A stretch of 53,993 nucleotides of DNA from a virus. Positions 1 to 8,484 of this stretch are shown in pieces. Below the pieces are notes generated by a model. The model had not been told where the DNA came from. It did not search any database and was given only the letters and a program-made list of their open reading frames with translations. The stretch is taken from IMG/VR virus record IMGVR_UViG_3300045996_002343, positions 1 to 53,993 of that record, one strand, 5' to 3'. The number at the start of each line of letters is the position of its first letter. Within the stretch, counting starts at the first letter, position 1. The position numbers and the translations under genes are program-made.

Positions 1-127
1 CCTAAAATCACTCTATATTATTATTTGACGTGACACAACTGATGAACAGAAGTTATGTAGACGGCGAATAATAATATACGAGCTGATTTTACGGTATTAA
101 CTGAGGGTGGGAGAGACTGTACCCGGC
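1..127. repeat. Terminal direct repeat (circular-assembly overlap)
   Basis: Bases 1-127 are identical to 53867-53993. An exact repeat of 127 bases at both contig ends is typical of an assembler closing a circle with its largest k-mer, so the true unit is 53,866 bp and the G-poor right end runs straight into base 1. A genuine short terminal repeat of the virion DNA is possible but less likely. Confidence 0.9.
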
Positions 128-376
128 GTTCTTCGTCTCTCCGTTTCAAAGAAGCACAGAACCTGCTGATAGCTTCATTACTCTACGCTGTCAACAGAAC
201 CCGCGCGAGGATCTCGATTCTACGATTTGCTCAGACCCCCCGGGCCCTTCAAAATTTCAGCGGCTTCCAAAAATTTGCCCCCTTTTCCATAGCCCCCACC
301 CGCCTTTGCAGCAGCATCTCTCTGGAGGAATCAATCTCTCATCAGCCCCCTTGAAGTAATATCAAGAATAAATATC

Positions 377-535
377 TATAAGGTGGTAGGGGGGTGGGGG
401 GAGATTTTTTATTTATATATATACTAGTACTAGGCCTCATTTGTACCACTTCAGTACCACAACTGGTACTATCGAGGCCTGGTACAACTGTATATATAAC
501 ATAAGCTCCTCCCCTATCACCCTATCACCCTAGTT
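377..535. promoter_or_regulatory. Operator/promoter module, copy 1
   Basis: The order is a G-rich arm (379-406), alternating TATA (about 414-424), AGGCCT at 432 and 475, GTAC at 427, 443, 454, 466 and 482, a second TATATATA (491-498) and a C-rich arm with tandem CCCTATCAC (about 506-531). The AGGCCT/GTAC part is an imperfect palindrome flanked symmetrically by TATA, which fits divergent promoters under one dimeric regulator. The same arrangement recurs at 23672-23808. The role is inferred from symmetry and duplication only. Confidence 0.55.
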
Positions 536-651
536 ATATTTATTACAGAGTTTATTCTAATAGAGTCCTTATAAATGCTCTGGGGATTCAATGTAGTTTT
601 CTGGTTTTTGGCTAAAGATACCCTTAAGGGGCTACAAAGTAGCAGCTCTAA

Positions 652-712
652 GGAGGTAAGGGGATCAGATTTTGAAACACCCCCTCTAGCACAGCTGATC
701 CCCCTAACTTCC
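652..712. terminator. Long inverted repeat
   Basis: A left arm at 652-668 pairs with 695-712 over about 16 bp with three interruptions (core GGGGATCAG / CTGATCCCC), enclosing a loop of 26 bases. No clean T-run follows on either strand, so it may be a factor-dependent stop, a cruciform or a binding site and not a simple intrinsic terminator. Confidence 0.4.
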
Positions 713-743
713 TATCAATATTTATTCTTGCAGCTCTTTTGAT

Positions 744-764
744 GGAGCCCACCTGGGATGAGAG
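744..764 (+). repeat. 21-bp direct repeat, copy 1
   Basis: This 21-mer recurs at 836-856 with one mismatch (T/A at the eleventh base). Each copy contains CCCACC(T/A)GGG, which can fold as a 3-bp stem, and each is followed 7 bases (copy 1) or 6 bases (copy 2) later by ATTGGTT. Function unknown; it could be an RNA leader element or a protein site ahead of the late genes. Confidence 0.6.
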
Positions 765-835
765 CCTGATGATTGGTTCTCTCCGATAACCGCCTGGCAA
801 GGTGGTAATAACACGCTTTGATTTCGCTCATGAAC

Positions 836-856
836 GGAGCCCACCAGGGATGAGAG
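836..856 (+). repeat. 21-bp direct repeat, copy 2
   Basis: Second copy of the element at 744-764, 92 bp downstream, 20 of 21 bases identical. It lies about 110 bp before the first rightward gene. Confidence 0.6.
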
Positions 857-937
857 AGAGCCATTGGTTTCCTGCGAAAAAGCCGCATGTGGTACTTTCT
901 CTAAAGTTGGCCGTGGCTTTTTATGTGGTCCATGGCT

Positions 938-943
938 TATAAT
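938..943 (+). promoter_or_regulatory. Possible -10 element for the late operon
   Basis: A perfect TATAAT lies 20 bases ahead of the first start codon, but no good -35 hexamer sits 16-18 bases upstream. It could belong to an activator-dependent late promoter or be chance in an AT-rich stretch. Confidence 0.3.
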
Positions 944-963
944 ATTATTGGAGAGATCTGATC

Positions 964-1287
964 GTGATTGCTACTATCGACATCGGAGCAAAACCTATGT
1001 TACTAACAGCATCACGGCCTACATCTCAAGGGACCTCCTACAAGCTCACTGGAGTAGTTAGGGCTTCCAATATTTTCTTCTGGGCTGGGGAGCCTCTCAG
1101 GCTTGATCTCTCCAGGGCCACGAAGATCCTGGGAGAAGCTGCAGATGAGATCCTTAGGGCAGCTAATTCGGTGGTGGTTGAAATCATCGCGCAGGAAGGC
1201 TCTACTGGCGAGTCAGCTCTGCAGCTAACAGCTGTTTGGCCTTACCTCCGCAAATCGGCCGCAGGTGTTTACGAGGTGATCATCTAA
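964..1287 (+). CDS. Conserved-position protein ahead of terminase, unknown function
   Basis: A 107-residue protein starting at GTG with GGAG ten bases upstream. No family recognised. It opens with a beta-rich segment (ATIDIGAKPMLLTAS) and has alternating strand-like and helical parts without membrane segments or cysteines. Its stop overlaps the start of the small terminase gene (TAATG), so the two are probably translationally coupled. The position as first gene of the packaging/structural operon suggests a virion or packaging role, but that is inference only. Confidence 0.7.
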   Translation: MIATIDIGAKPMLLTASRPTSQGTSYKLTGVVRASNIFFWAGEPLRLDLSRATKILGEAADEILRAANSVVVEIIAQEGSTGESALQLTAVWPYLRKSAAGVYEVII

Positions 1288-1961
1288 TGGACACCGTGCA
1301 GATGCCTCCTCGGCCTCAGAGGAAACCTCGATCTACAGTCACCCGCACCGCTGATGGGCAGCATATCGAAACGGCTGCCCATCTCCAAGCCTTCAAGATC
1401 TGGGTCGACAACGATTTCAACATCATCAAGACCGCCAATGATGTCGGAGTCGCCCATATGGCGATTCGACGTTGGATTCGTTGGTTTAAGTGGGAAGAGA
1501 GAGCTCAGCAACGCAACGAGGCGGTAGCTCAAGAGATCACGACCAATAACGTAGAAGAAGTCACCGAAATGCTCAAGGGGCATTTCGAAGCCGGCTCCCT
1601 CCTGATTGATCGTGGTGCTCGCTACCTTATCGAGAATGGAATCGATAATCCCAAGGATGCTATTCGAGCTATTGAAGTCGGCGTCCGCATGCAGCGACAG
1701 GTCCAAGAACTTCCAGACTGGCTGCAAAAGACTCAAGGGGCCGACACCTCAACACTTCTCAGGGAAGCTTCAAGCCTTCTGGAAGAGTTAGAAAGAATCA
1801 GATCCAATGGTGGAGCAATCGACGTACCAGCCAGCACCTCCTCGCTCAGCGACGACGGGGGAGCAGTTATTGCTGGAGAGATTGTGGGCCATCAAGAAGG
1901 AACTGAATTCACGTGGGATGGAGCTGGACGCGGAGACGCTGCTATCGTCCGAGCAAGTTGA
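1287..1961 (+). CDS. terS: Terminase small subunit
   Basis: A 224-residue protein placed directly before the large terminase. Residues about 30-75 carry a helix-turn-helix-like stretch (WVDNDFNIIKTANDVGV, then AIRRWIRWFKW) typical of DNA-recognising small terminases, followed by an acidic helical middle suited to ring assembly and a low-complexity C-terminus. Small terminases bind the packaging site and hand the DNA to the large subunit. The start at 1287 overlaps the previous stop. The last 155 bases overlap the large-subunit gene in another frame, which is long even for a phage. Identified by position and fold pattern, so the call is good but not certain. Confidence 0.75.
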   Translation: MDTVQMPPRPQRKPRSTVTRTADGQHIETAAHLQAFKIWVDNDFNIIKTANDVGVAHMAIRRWIRWFKWEERAQQRNEAVAQEITTNNVEEVTEMLKGHFEAGSLLIDRGARYLIENGIDNPKDAIRAIEVGVRMQRQVQELPDWLQKTQGADTSTLLREASSLLEELERIRSNGGAIDVPASTSSLSDDGGAVIAGEIVGHQEGTEFTWDGAGRGDAAIVRAS

Positions 1962-3399
1962 GGACATCGAAGAGAGCGCCTATTCTATTTATAAGGATCG
2001 CCCTCGAGAGTTCATCGAAGAAGTTCTACACGGATCACCATGGTCGAAACAAGTCGAAGTACTGGACAAGCTGAACCGGAAGAACAAGGTTTCCGTGAGG
2101 AGCTGCCACGGAGTGGGGAAGACCTACATCGCTTCGGCAGCGGCAATGTGGTTCCTCTACACCAGACCGAATTCTATAGTCATTACCACAGCTCCAACCG
2201 CCCGACAGGTCAGCGACCTGATTTGGAGACAAATTCGTGAGCACCATTCAGCGAACAGGCTGGCTGGCCGATGCCTTACGACGCGACTCGAACTCGGGAA
2301 TCAATGGTTCGCACAAGGATTCTCTACCGATGATCCCGACAAGTTTCAAGGTTTCCATGCCCCAGACCTTTTGTTATTGGTTGACGAAGCGGCTGGCGTC
2401 GCGCAGGAAATCTTCACTGCTTCGGAGGGCATTCTTACGGCAGCAGGTGCGAAAGTACTTCTTATCGGGAATCCTACTTCTACCTCGGGGAAATTCTTCG
2501 ACTCTCATCACACTTTACGGGGAATCTGGAACCCAGTCCATATATCAGCATTTGATTCGCCAAACCTTACGGGGGAGCGGGTTAGCGATAAGGCCCGGGC
2601 CGCACTTATCACTGCAGAGTGGGTCGAAGAGCGGCGACAGGAATGGGGAGAGGATTCGCCGCTTTATCAAGTTAGAGTCCTAGGAAATTTCCCGGATCAG
2701 GGCGAGAAATCACTGATCGCGCTCTCTTGGTTGGAGGCGGCCAGAGATCGATTCTTTGGGATAGACTTCAAGCATTTGGGGCCGACGCATTGGCGAATGA
2801 TGCAGAAGCATCATGATGCGGGTTGGGCGGTTTCAGGATTCGATATTGCAAGAGGGGGCAACTGCGAGAACGTCATCTATGCCAGGCGGGGGCCCGTGAT
2901 TCTTGGGATGGATGCATGGAGATCTGCGGATCTCATGTATACCGTTGGAAGAGCCCGAGACTTCAACAAACGCTTTGGAGTCAAGGAATGCCGAATCGAC
3001 GAGAACGGAATGGGTGGTGGCGTCCACGATCGAATGAAGGAGCTCGGAGATAACGTTGTCGGGATCCTAACCGGAAAGCCATCATCCTCTCCTGAACTCT
3101 TCGGAATGCTCCGCGACGAGATGTTCTGGAACCTGAAAGAGAGATTCCGAGAAGGAAATATCGGTTGCTTGAGAGATGCAAAAACAGTCGCTCAATTAGC
3201 AACGATTGAATTGGATTACGATTCGAAGTCGCGAGTGCATGTGAGTTCTAAGGAAGACTTCGAGAAAAAAGGGATTCCATCACCAGACCGAGCCGACGCT
3301 TTGTGTCTAGCATTCGCCCCCACAATGGCCTCGAGGGGGAGAGCAGTTGCAGGTGGATATAGGGAACGCGAGAAGTTCCTGAAGTGGAAGCCTCGATAG
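1807..3399 (+). CDS. terL: Terminase large subunit
   Basis: A 530-residue packaging motor and nuclease. The ATPase half has Walker A HGVGKT (residues 101-106), Walker B LLLLVDEAAG (about 188-197) and the coupling motif LIGNPTS. The nuclease half has the RNase-H-like aspartates in GFDIARGG, DENGMGGG and SPDRADAL. The length and both active sites are complete. It drives DNA into the prohead and cuts the concatemer. The start at 1807 lies inside the small-subunit gene and has only a weak ribosome site, so coupling is likely. A later start at 1918 would still keep every motif. Confidence 0.95.
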   Translation: MVEQSTYQPAPPRSATTGEQLLLERLWAIKKELNSRGMELDAETLLSSEQVEDIEESAYSIYKDRPREFIEEVLHGSPWSKQVEVLDKLNRKNKVSVRSCHGVGKTYIASAAAMWFLYTRPNSIVITTAPTARQVSDLIWRQIREHHSANRLAGRCLTTRLELGNQWFAQGFSTDDPDKFQGFHAPDLLLLVDEAAGVAQEIFTASEGILTAAGAKVLLIGNPTSTSGKFFDSHHTLRGIWNPVHISAFDSPNLTGERVSDKARAALITAEWVEERRQEWGEDSPLYQVRVLGNFPDQGEKSLIALSWLEAARDRFFGIDFKHLGPTHWRMMQKHHDAGWAVSGFDIARGGNCENVIYARRGPVILGMDAWRSADLMYTVGRARDFNKRFGVKECRIDENGMGGGVHDRMKELGDNVVGILTGKPSSSPELFGMLRDEMFWNLKERFREGNIGCLRDAKTVAQLATIELDYDSKSRVHVSSKEDFEKKGIPSPDRADALCLAFAPTMASRGRAVAGGYREREKFLKWKPR

Positions 3400-3401
3400 A
3401 T

Positions 3402-3770
3402 ATGGATTTGCACTGGACAGGCACCATCGATATTGGGGCGATACTCACAGTTATAGCAAATGCGGTTGTGGCCCCTGTTCTGGTGCTGATCTGGCGTGGT
3501 ATTGTCTACCTGGTTCGAGAAGTCAAGTGGTGTGTGGGAGAGATTAAAGAAATTCGGGAGTGGCAGGAGCAACATCGAGACTTTGCCGACGAGACGCATT
3601 CCAACGAATTGAGATTGACCCGAATAGAGACAGTCCTGGATTTCATCATTCCCGAGAGTGTTCAGGATGCGCGAATTGCTCAGGTATTCCGAGATTCTAT
3701 TAAGAAGCCGGTGAGTAAAGAAGATGCAGCTAAAGCAGCCAAGCTTACTAGAGAGCAACGACTCTCCTGA
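3402..3770 (+). CDS. Membrane-anchored coiled-coil protein of the lysis region
   Basis: A 122-residue protein with one long hydrophobic stretch near the N-terminus (IGAILTVIANAVVAPVLVLI, extending a few residues further) followed by a charged helical region rich in Glu, Arg and Lys. Just before a holin-like gene and an endolysin, this resembles accessory holins or spanin-like proteins. ATG 3402 directly follows the terminase stop, with GGAAG 12 bases upstream. No exact family recognised. Confidence 0.65.
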   Translation: MDLHWTGTIDIGAILTVIANAVVAPVLVLIWRGIVYLVREVKWCVGEIKEIREWQEQHRDFADETHSNELRLTRIETVLDFIIPESVQDARIAQVFRDSIKKPVSKEDAAKAAKLTREQRLS

Positions 3771-4080
3771 ATTGGAAGAATCTGGGGTCCCTTTTTGGGC
3801 CCAGAAGTCTACAGTCAAGAGCATAAAAGCCATTATCATTGGTGCATCAACCATGGTTGCTGGACTTCAAATCGTCCCCAAAGACAAATTCTGGTGGGGT
3901 TTGGCGACTGGAATACTCGGTTTTATCTACATCTGTTACTCTGAAGGAGCGACAATAGCCTCGAGCAAGGCTGCAAAGGTAGCAAGAGTGGAGGCAGCTC
4001 CCGCATTGGCTGCAGTGGTAGTAGCGCAGGAGCAAGGCATCCTTCCCAGCGATGCAGAAGTGAAGAAGGCCACAGAATGA
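3724..4080 (+). CDS. Holin-like membrane protein
   Basis: A 118-residue protein with two hydrophobic helices (about residues 34-51, AIIIGASTMVAGLQIV, and 57-74, FWWGLATGILGFIYICYS) and a long Ala-rich charged tail. Two-helix proteins directly before an endolysin are normally holins, which open the inner membrane at lysis. It overlaps the previous gene by 47 bases, and its last codon overlaps the endolysin start (ATGA). Assigned by topology and context. Confidence 0.7.
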   Translation: MQLKQPSLLESNDSPELEESGVPFWAQKSTVKSIKAIIIGASTMVAGLQIVPKDKFWWGLATGILGFIYICYSEGATIASSKAAKVARVEAAPALAAVVVAQEQGILPSDAEVKKATE

Positions 4081-4550
4081 GCTACACGCCACTACAGCAG
4101 CGAACCCTGCAAGTAGCCAAGCGCTGGGTAGGGGAAAGAGAGACCGGAGTCAACCGAGGCAAGAAGGGCGGGATCATCCAAACTGCCCAGCTTTGGTTTG
4201 GCAACTGGATGGTAGGCCAGCCGTGGTGTGCAGCTTTTGCTACCTATTGCATCTTCAAAGCGGCCAAAGAGTTAGGGGTCAAGAATCCCTTCATCAAATC
4301 AGCCTCTTCTTCCGCAATCTATGCCTGGGCTAAGAAGACCGGTCGCCTCCTCAATGGGCCAGAACCTGGATGCATCGGTTTGGTGGTAGCCGGTCGAAAC
4401 GCAGCTAAGGGTAAAAGCCACGAGCATACCTTCCTCGTCCACAACATCGACGGAGATGAGGTGGTAACGATTGAGGGGAACTGGTCGAACAAAGTTCGAT
4501 GGAATCGCCGCAAGAAGGCAGCGGCCAATCTTGATTGGGTAAGGATCTAA
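4077..4550 (+). CDS. Endolysin, CHAP/NlpC-type peptidase
   Basis: A 157-residue protein with a papain-like peptidase pattern: catalytic Cys51 in QPWCAAF, His115/His117 in KSHEHTF, and a late EGN motif. Enzymes of this group cut peptide bonds of peptidoglycan. There is no separate wall-binding domain and no signal peptide, so release through the preceding holin is expected. It starts on ATGA over the holin stop and ends on TAATG over the next start. Confidence 0.85.
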   Translation: MSYTPLQQRTLQVAKRWVGERETGVNRGKKGGIIQTAQLWFGNWMVGQPWCAAFATYCIFKAAKELGVKNPFIKSASSSAIYAWAKKTGRLLNGPEPGCIGLVVAGRNAAKGKSHEHTFLVHNIDGDEVVTIEGNWSNKVRWNRRKKAAANLDWVRI

Positions 4551-5032
4551 TGGCCGATCAAAACTTCCCCCTATCTCCTACCGGTCAGCCGGCCATGGGA
4601 GCTCTCAATGCCGCTGGCGAGACCACTCCAGTTTCTCCTACTGACCCGATGCCCATTCCCGGGCTCGACACTGAGAATGACCATGTAGCAATCGGAGCGG
4701 ATGCACTGGTCAACGGATTGGCAGTAGATAGGGAAGCTGCTCTGGGATTGACCGTCAACATCGTCAAAGCATCGGAAGGCCGTCTCTACGGCCTCGATGT
4801 GTTCAACGCTGGAGGAGCGGTAGCCTATCTGCAGGTGTTCGATGCACCTTCTGGAGTGGTATTGGGAACTACCATTCCTATGTTGACCATTCCTATTCCA
4901 GCAGGTGCGCCCCTCAACAGGACCTATAACCCACCAATCGAGTGCTTAACCGGAATATCGATGGCCTCAACCGCTGCAGCTGATGGCAGTGGAGCCGCAG
5001 CCGCCGTATTGTGTAACGCTTTGTATCGGTAG
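4550..5032 (+). CDS. Small beta-rich virion protein
   Basis: A 160-residue protein, Ala/Gly/Pro rich, with the pattern GRLYGLDVFNAGG ... YLQVFDA ... LGTTIP ... IPAG. This is common in phage structural proteins of jelly-roll type (capsid or tail decoration). The start overlaps the endolysin stop. The first 40 residues look disordered. Assigned as structural from composition and position; the exact location on the virion is unknown. Confidence 0.6.
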   Translation: MADQNFPLSPTGQPAMGALNAAGETTPVSPTDPMPIPGLDTENDHVAIGADALVNGLAVDREAALGLTVNIVKASEGRLYGLDVFNAGGAVAYLQVFDAPSGVVLGTTIPMLTIPIPAGAPLNRTYNPPIECLTGISMASTAAADGSGAAAAVLCNALYR

Positions 5033-5040
5033 GAACTGAA

Positions 5041-6810
5041 ATGCCAGTAACCAAAGCTCTGAAAACTCCACAATACGTAGCTCCAAGGGTCGCGGCTTCC
5101 TACAGTGCTATTCCCTGCGTTACAGAGTGGTGGCGTCCGAATGTTTCCAACTTCACCGATACCGGTGGAACCACTGTGGCTGGGGACACTGAAGAGATAG
5201 CAAGAGTCAATGGGCAAAAGGGAGCTGGCAACCTTACCCAGGCAAATGCAGGGACTGCTAGGCCGACTTTGAGCCTCGACGCCTTGAATGGTCGAGCAGC
5301 TTGGAAGATGCAGGGAGCTGTAGGGGTTGGAGCTAGCTACCTGATATTCGACTCCTTAATGCCTCTCATCAAGGCTCGCAAACCCTTTGCTTTGTTCATG
5401 ACGGTCAAGATAGCCGTTCTGGGAACTCAGCAAACCTTTGCAAGCTTCGGTAAGCCGAATGCACCAGCCAACGGTACCCCCTATTGGCAGTGGCATGCCA
5501 ATGCATCGGCAGCAGCTGTTCTGACCGCTTTGTGGCGTAACGATGCTAACGTAACGAACACCAAATCAGGTGCCTGGGTCCCTACTCGGATCTGCACAAT
5601 TGGTTACGTCTACGATGGCAGAACCTGCCGCCAGATAATCGACGGAGCCGAGTTTACTGTCCAGCATCTAGACATCGGAGACACCACACTCAACGGTGGC
5701 ACGTTGTTTGCTTGGAGACGGACTGGAGCTCCCGCTGCATTCCTGGGGCAGAACTCACTGGTGGGAGATGTGGTGTTTTGCGCAGGACCGGTAAGTAGGC
5801 AGGACCAGAACCAGATCCTGACCCTGATGGCGGACTATTACAACCTGCCGAGAGTTCAGAATTACCGCAAAACCTACGAAAGCGCTCAGGGTCATCACGC
5901 TTTTCCAGACATAGCCAATTTCCAAGGCTACAGTTACTTCTGCTTCCGGGAATCTGAGGTACACGACGACTATATCGGTCCGACTTCTGGGATCAGGGTG
6001 TTGCGTCGACGATTCGGAGCCAGGCTGTGGGACTCCTTCGCCTTCTTTCCTGCTGATGAATCTTGTGACTACAGAGATCCGCACTGGTTGGAGAGTACAG
6101 ACGATTCCTGGTTGCAGATGCATTCAGTTCTGCGACAGGAAGGACAACCCCACAAGAGCTGCAGCTGGGAGTTGACTGAAGAGGGATGGACAGCTCGAAG
6201 ACTTGAGGGAGAGGATTACCGCTGGATCTTCCGACGGGCCTACAACCCTTACGATCTTCACTACTACGCTGCCTCCTACCGAGTGGGGGGAACCGGAGCT
6301 CTGCAGAGGCTATACAAGGGAGCTACTGCCGGGGATCGGTCGAACTGGGTTACCCATGTTGATGATTTCTTCCCTGATGTGGTCAATCCAACCGAGACTG
6401 GACTGATCTTTCAGGCAGATGGCCGAGCGGTATGCATTGTCAGGAACGAGGTTCCGGGAAACAGCATCGCCACTGCTTATCCTCCTTACCAGGCAGCTGA
6501 TTGGAACTATGTGGAGTGTTCCGCAAGAATGGATGCCCCCTATCTGCTGGATGAGGTCGGCCCAGAGCCCAATCAGCTACTGGTCGCCGGCCGAATGCCC
6601 GCCTCTCCTATGAAGGCCACCTTTGCTTGGATTGATACCGAAACCGGGGTGTTTACGCCGATCGCCGAAGTTCCTAACGCCACAGATGGAGCGTACTTCG
6701 GGATGCGCAAGGTCACTACAGATCCTCGAGCGTATCTGTTCGCCAACTACTCTGCCCACAGTGGGGCTATTCGGACTTATTCCGGAGAGTTGATCCTACC
6801 AAAATCATGA
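5041..6810 (+). CDS. Receptor-binding/fibre-like protein with lectin and propeller parts
   Basis: A 589-residue protein. Residues about 20-260 look like a concanavalin-type jelly roll (repeated strand pattern, LSLDALNGRAAWKMQG, then GDVVFCAG). Residues about 285-589 contain regularly spaced aromatic and acidic motifs like a glycosidase-type beta-propeller (SYFCFRESEVHDDYIG, SYRVGGTGALQRLYKG). Such proteins bind or trim surface glycans. There are no signal or membrane segments. Encoded between lysis and portal genes, an unusual place for a tail fibre. The fold assignment is tentative. Confidence 0.55.
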   Translation: MPVTKALKTPQYVAPRVAASYSAIPCVTEWWRPNVSNFTDTGGTTVAGDTEEIARVNGQKGAGNLTQANAGTARPTLSLDALNGRAAWKMQGAVGVGASYLIFDSLMPLIKARKPFALFMTVKIAVLGTQQTFASFGKPNAPANGTPYWQWHANASAAAVLTALWRNDANVTNTKSGAWVPTRICTIGYVYDGRTCRQIIDGAEFTVQHLDIGDTTLNGGTLFAWRRTGAPAAFLGQNSLVGDVVFCAGPVSRQDQNQILTLMADYYNLPRVQNYRKTYESAQGHHAFPDIANFQGYSYFCFRESEVHDDYIGPTSGIRVLRRRFGARLWDSFAFFPADESCDYRDPHWLESTDDSWLQMHSVLRQEGQPHKSCSWELTEEGWTARRLEGEDYRWIFRRAYNPYDLHYYAASYRVGGTGALQRLYKGATAGDRSNWVTHVDDFFPDVVNPTETGLIFQADGRAVCIVRNEVPGNSIATAYPPYQAADWNYVECSARMDAPYLLDEVGPEPNQLLVAGRMPASPMKATFAWIDTETGVFTPIAEVPNATDGAYFGMRKVTTDPRAYLFANYSAHSGAIRTYSGELILPKS

Positions 6811-7886
6811 TAGCAGCAGTAGCTCCACAAGCTCCCAGATCGACACGGATCAGTGAGATCTGGGACTTCACAACGGCTCGGCATACAGTCAAGATGGCCA
6901 GGCAAATGGTGGCCGACTCGACAAAGCTGCCCCAGATCCCTACCACCGGAGCAGCTAGATGTCTCTTTATAGTCGAGAGGACTGGCGACCTCAGCGAGGT
7001 GTCTCTGGTTGTTGAGGATACACTTGCAGTCAGCCCTACTGACTATGTTACACTGACTTTGACCAATAAGGGAGCTACTGCAACCAGTGTGGTAATGTTG
7101 ACTGCTACAGCTGTCAACTCGACCAACTCAGTTGGGGGCTCCTCACTTACTGGGAAAGTCCGACGCACCTTTTCCATAAGTGCAGGAAACACCACAAGGG
7201 TCTGTGAAGGAGATGTACTGGAAGGGGTACTGACTGTTACAGGCACCTTGGGTGCTGTGATTGACCTTCCCGTGCTGGAAGTCAAGATAGACACCATTGA
7301 CAGGCGCTGCTATCCAAGGGTCGAGAGGGTAGCGGCATTTCCTGCTGTATCGGTAGCTGCTGCAGCGGCCAACGGACAGGCCACGATTGCTCTGTCGAAC
7401 GCCACCGAGGCCATGATGGCTGGAATAGACCTCGGAGATCAGGTGATGGTTCCTGCCAACTCAGGATGGACCTTCAGAGCACGTGGAAGGTTTGCAACCT
7501 TGCCTGGAGCAGCTACAACCTGGTTCCTGGGAATAATCTCTGCCTACACAAACCCAGTTGACTCAGCTACTATCCTGGCCGGATTCAAAATAACCGGAGC
7601 GGGAGGGGTCCTGCAGATCCAAAGCGACGACAACGTTACTCCAAGAGGGCCGACTAACGTTGCTGGTGTGGTAACTGCCGGAACTACTCTGACCGAGTGG
7701 TATATCGACGGCACTGATCCCTCAGCGGTCGCCTTCTACTACGAGGGAGTGCTGCAAGGGACCTTGGATATGTCGGGGCTGGGAAATCAGCGAGTTCAGT
7801 GGGCCGACTACCTCTTCAAGAGTAGCTCCTCTGACGCTCCCAATCATCCGCTGGATTACGTCGAGATGGAGTGGAATAGGGTATAA
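6807..7886 (+). CDS. Beta-rich virion protein
   Basis: A 359-residue protein, Thr/Val/Ala rich and nearly all strand in character. The N-terminal half (to about 165) has an Ig-like alternation (VTLTLTNKGATATSVVML). The C-terminal half (about 180-359) resembles a lectin/glucanase jelly roll ending in YVEMEWNRV. It starts on ATGA over the previous stop and ends on TAATG over the next gene. Probably a surface or decoration protein; no exact family recognised. Confidence 0.5.
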   Translation: MIAAVAPQAPRSTRISEIWDFTTARHTVKMARQMVADSTKLPQIPTTGAARCLFIVERTGDLSEVSLVVEDTLAVSPTDYVTLTLTNKGATATSVVMLTATAVNSTNSVGGSSLTGKVRRTFSISAGNTTRVCEGDVLEGVLTVTGTLGAVIDLPVLEVKIDTIDRRCYPRVERVAAFPAVSVAAAAANGQATIALSNATEAMMAGIDLGDQVMVPANSGWTFRARGRFATLPGAATTWFLGIISAYTNPVDSATILAGFKITGAGGVLQIQSDDNVTPRGPTNVAGVVTAGTTLTEWYIDGTDPSAVAFYYEGVLQGTLDMSGLGNQRVQWADYLFKSSSSDAPNHPLDYVEMEWNRV

Positions 7887-8482
7887 TGCCAACCTATCAA
7901 GCATCGATAATCATTCCACTCAGTATCGACAAGGCTGCGTGGACACTTCAGGGACAGTTCGTCGATCCTGCAACTGACGACGATGTGGGTGATCCGGTAA
8001 CAACTGGATTCTCCAACAGGGGTGGAGGCTTCCACCGTTGGTATGGAACAGTCCCTCAAACTGGCCTCCTGGACTTTGAAATCTTCCGTGAAGGTGTACT
8101 GACGGCTCCTGTAGCCATCATGCCGATGCCGGCGACTATCGACAACTATCTCGGAGCGTTGCATGGAACTGGTGTGTGGGGGACCACTGCACCTTCAAGT
8201 GCTGATGTCTGTAAGGTCGAGGGCTACCTTTACGACGGTTCGGGCAATCCAGCAGCCAACAAGGTAATCAAAGCGTCTCTGCTGAACCCTCCTCAACAAA
8301 CAGGAGATGGAGTCCTCACCACCGAGTATATCAAGGCAGCTACAGGACCTGATGGTTACTTCTTCCTGAACATGGCTCGAGAGAAGCTGTACCGGCTCGA
8401 GGTGTTGGAGGCTGGAATCAACCAAATCATTACAGTCCCCAACTCTGCATCTGTTGATTGGCGCACCCTGCTCACTAGCTAA
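7886..8482 (+). CDS. Two-domain beta-sandwich virion protein
   Basis: A 198-residue protein. Residues 1-90 form one strand-rich unit. Residues about 108-185 look like a carboxypeptidase-regulatory-type fold (VCKVEGYLYDGSGNPAANK ... GPDGYFFLNM ... YRLEVLEAG), a module often seen in phage surface proteins. It is translationally coupled to the gene before it and precedes the portal gene. Exact role unknown. Confidence 0.5.
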   Translation: MPTYQASIIIPLSIDKAAWTLQGQFVDPATDDDVGDPVTTGFSNRGGGFHRWYGTVPQTGLLDFEIFREGVLTAPVAIMPMPATIDNYLGALHGTGVWGTTAPSSADVCKVEGYLYDGSGNPAANKVIKASLLNPPQQTGDGVLTTEYIKAATGPDGYFFLNMAREKLYRLEVLEAGINQIITVPNSASVDWRTLLTS

Positions 8483-8484
8483 TT

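Larger units (their letters stand above)
128..963. other. Non-coding left control region
   Basis: No convincing gene lies between the right-end tract and the first structural gene. The stretch holds a G-rich/C-rich arm pair around an operator-like palindrome (377-535), a long hairpin (652-712), a 21-bp direct repeat (744 and 836) and a TATAAT hexamer at 938-943 ahead of the first gene. A 15-codon reading frame starts at ATG 742 within the first repeat copy, but nothing supports its translation. Confidence 0.7.

Noticed and set aside
744-856. preQ1 riboswitch or tRNA
   Set aside because: The repeated element does not show the preQ1 pseudoknot pattern or a cloverleaf with TTCGA arm.
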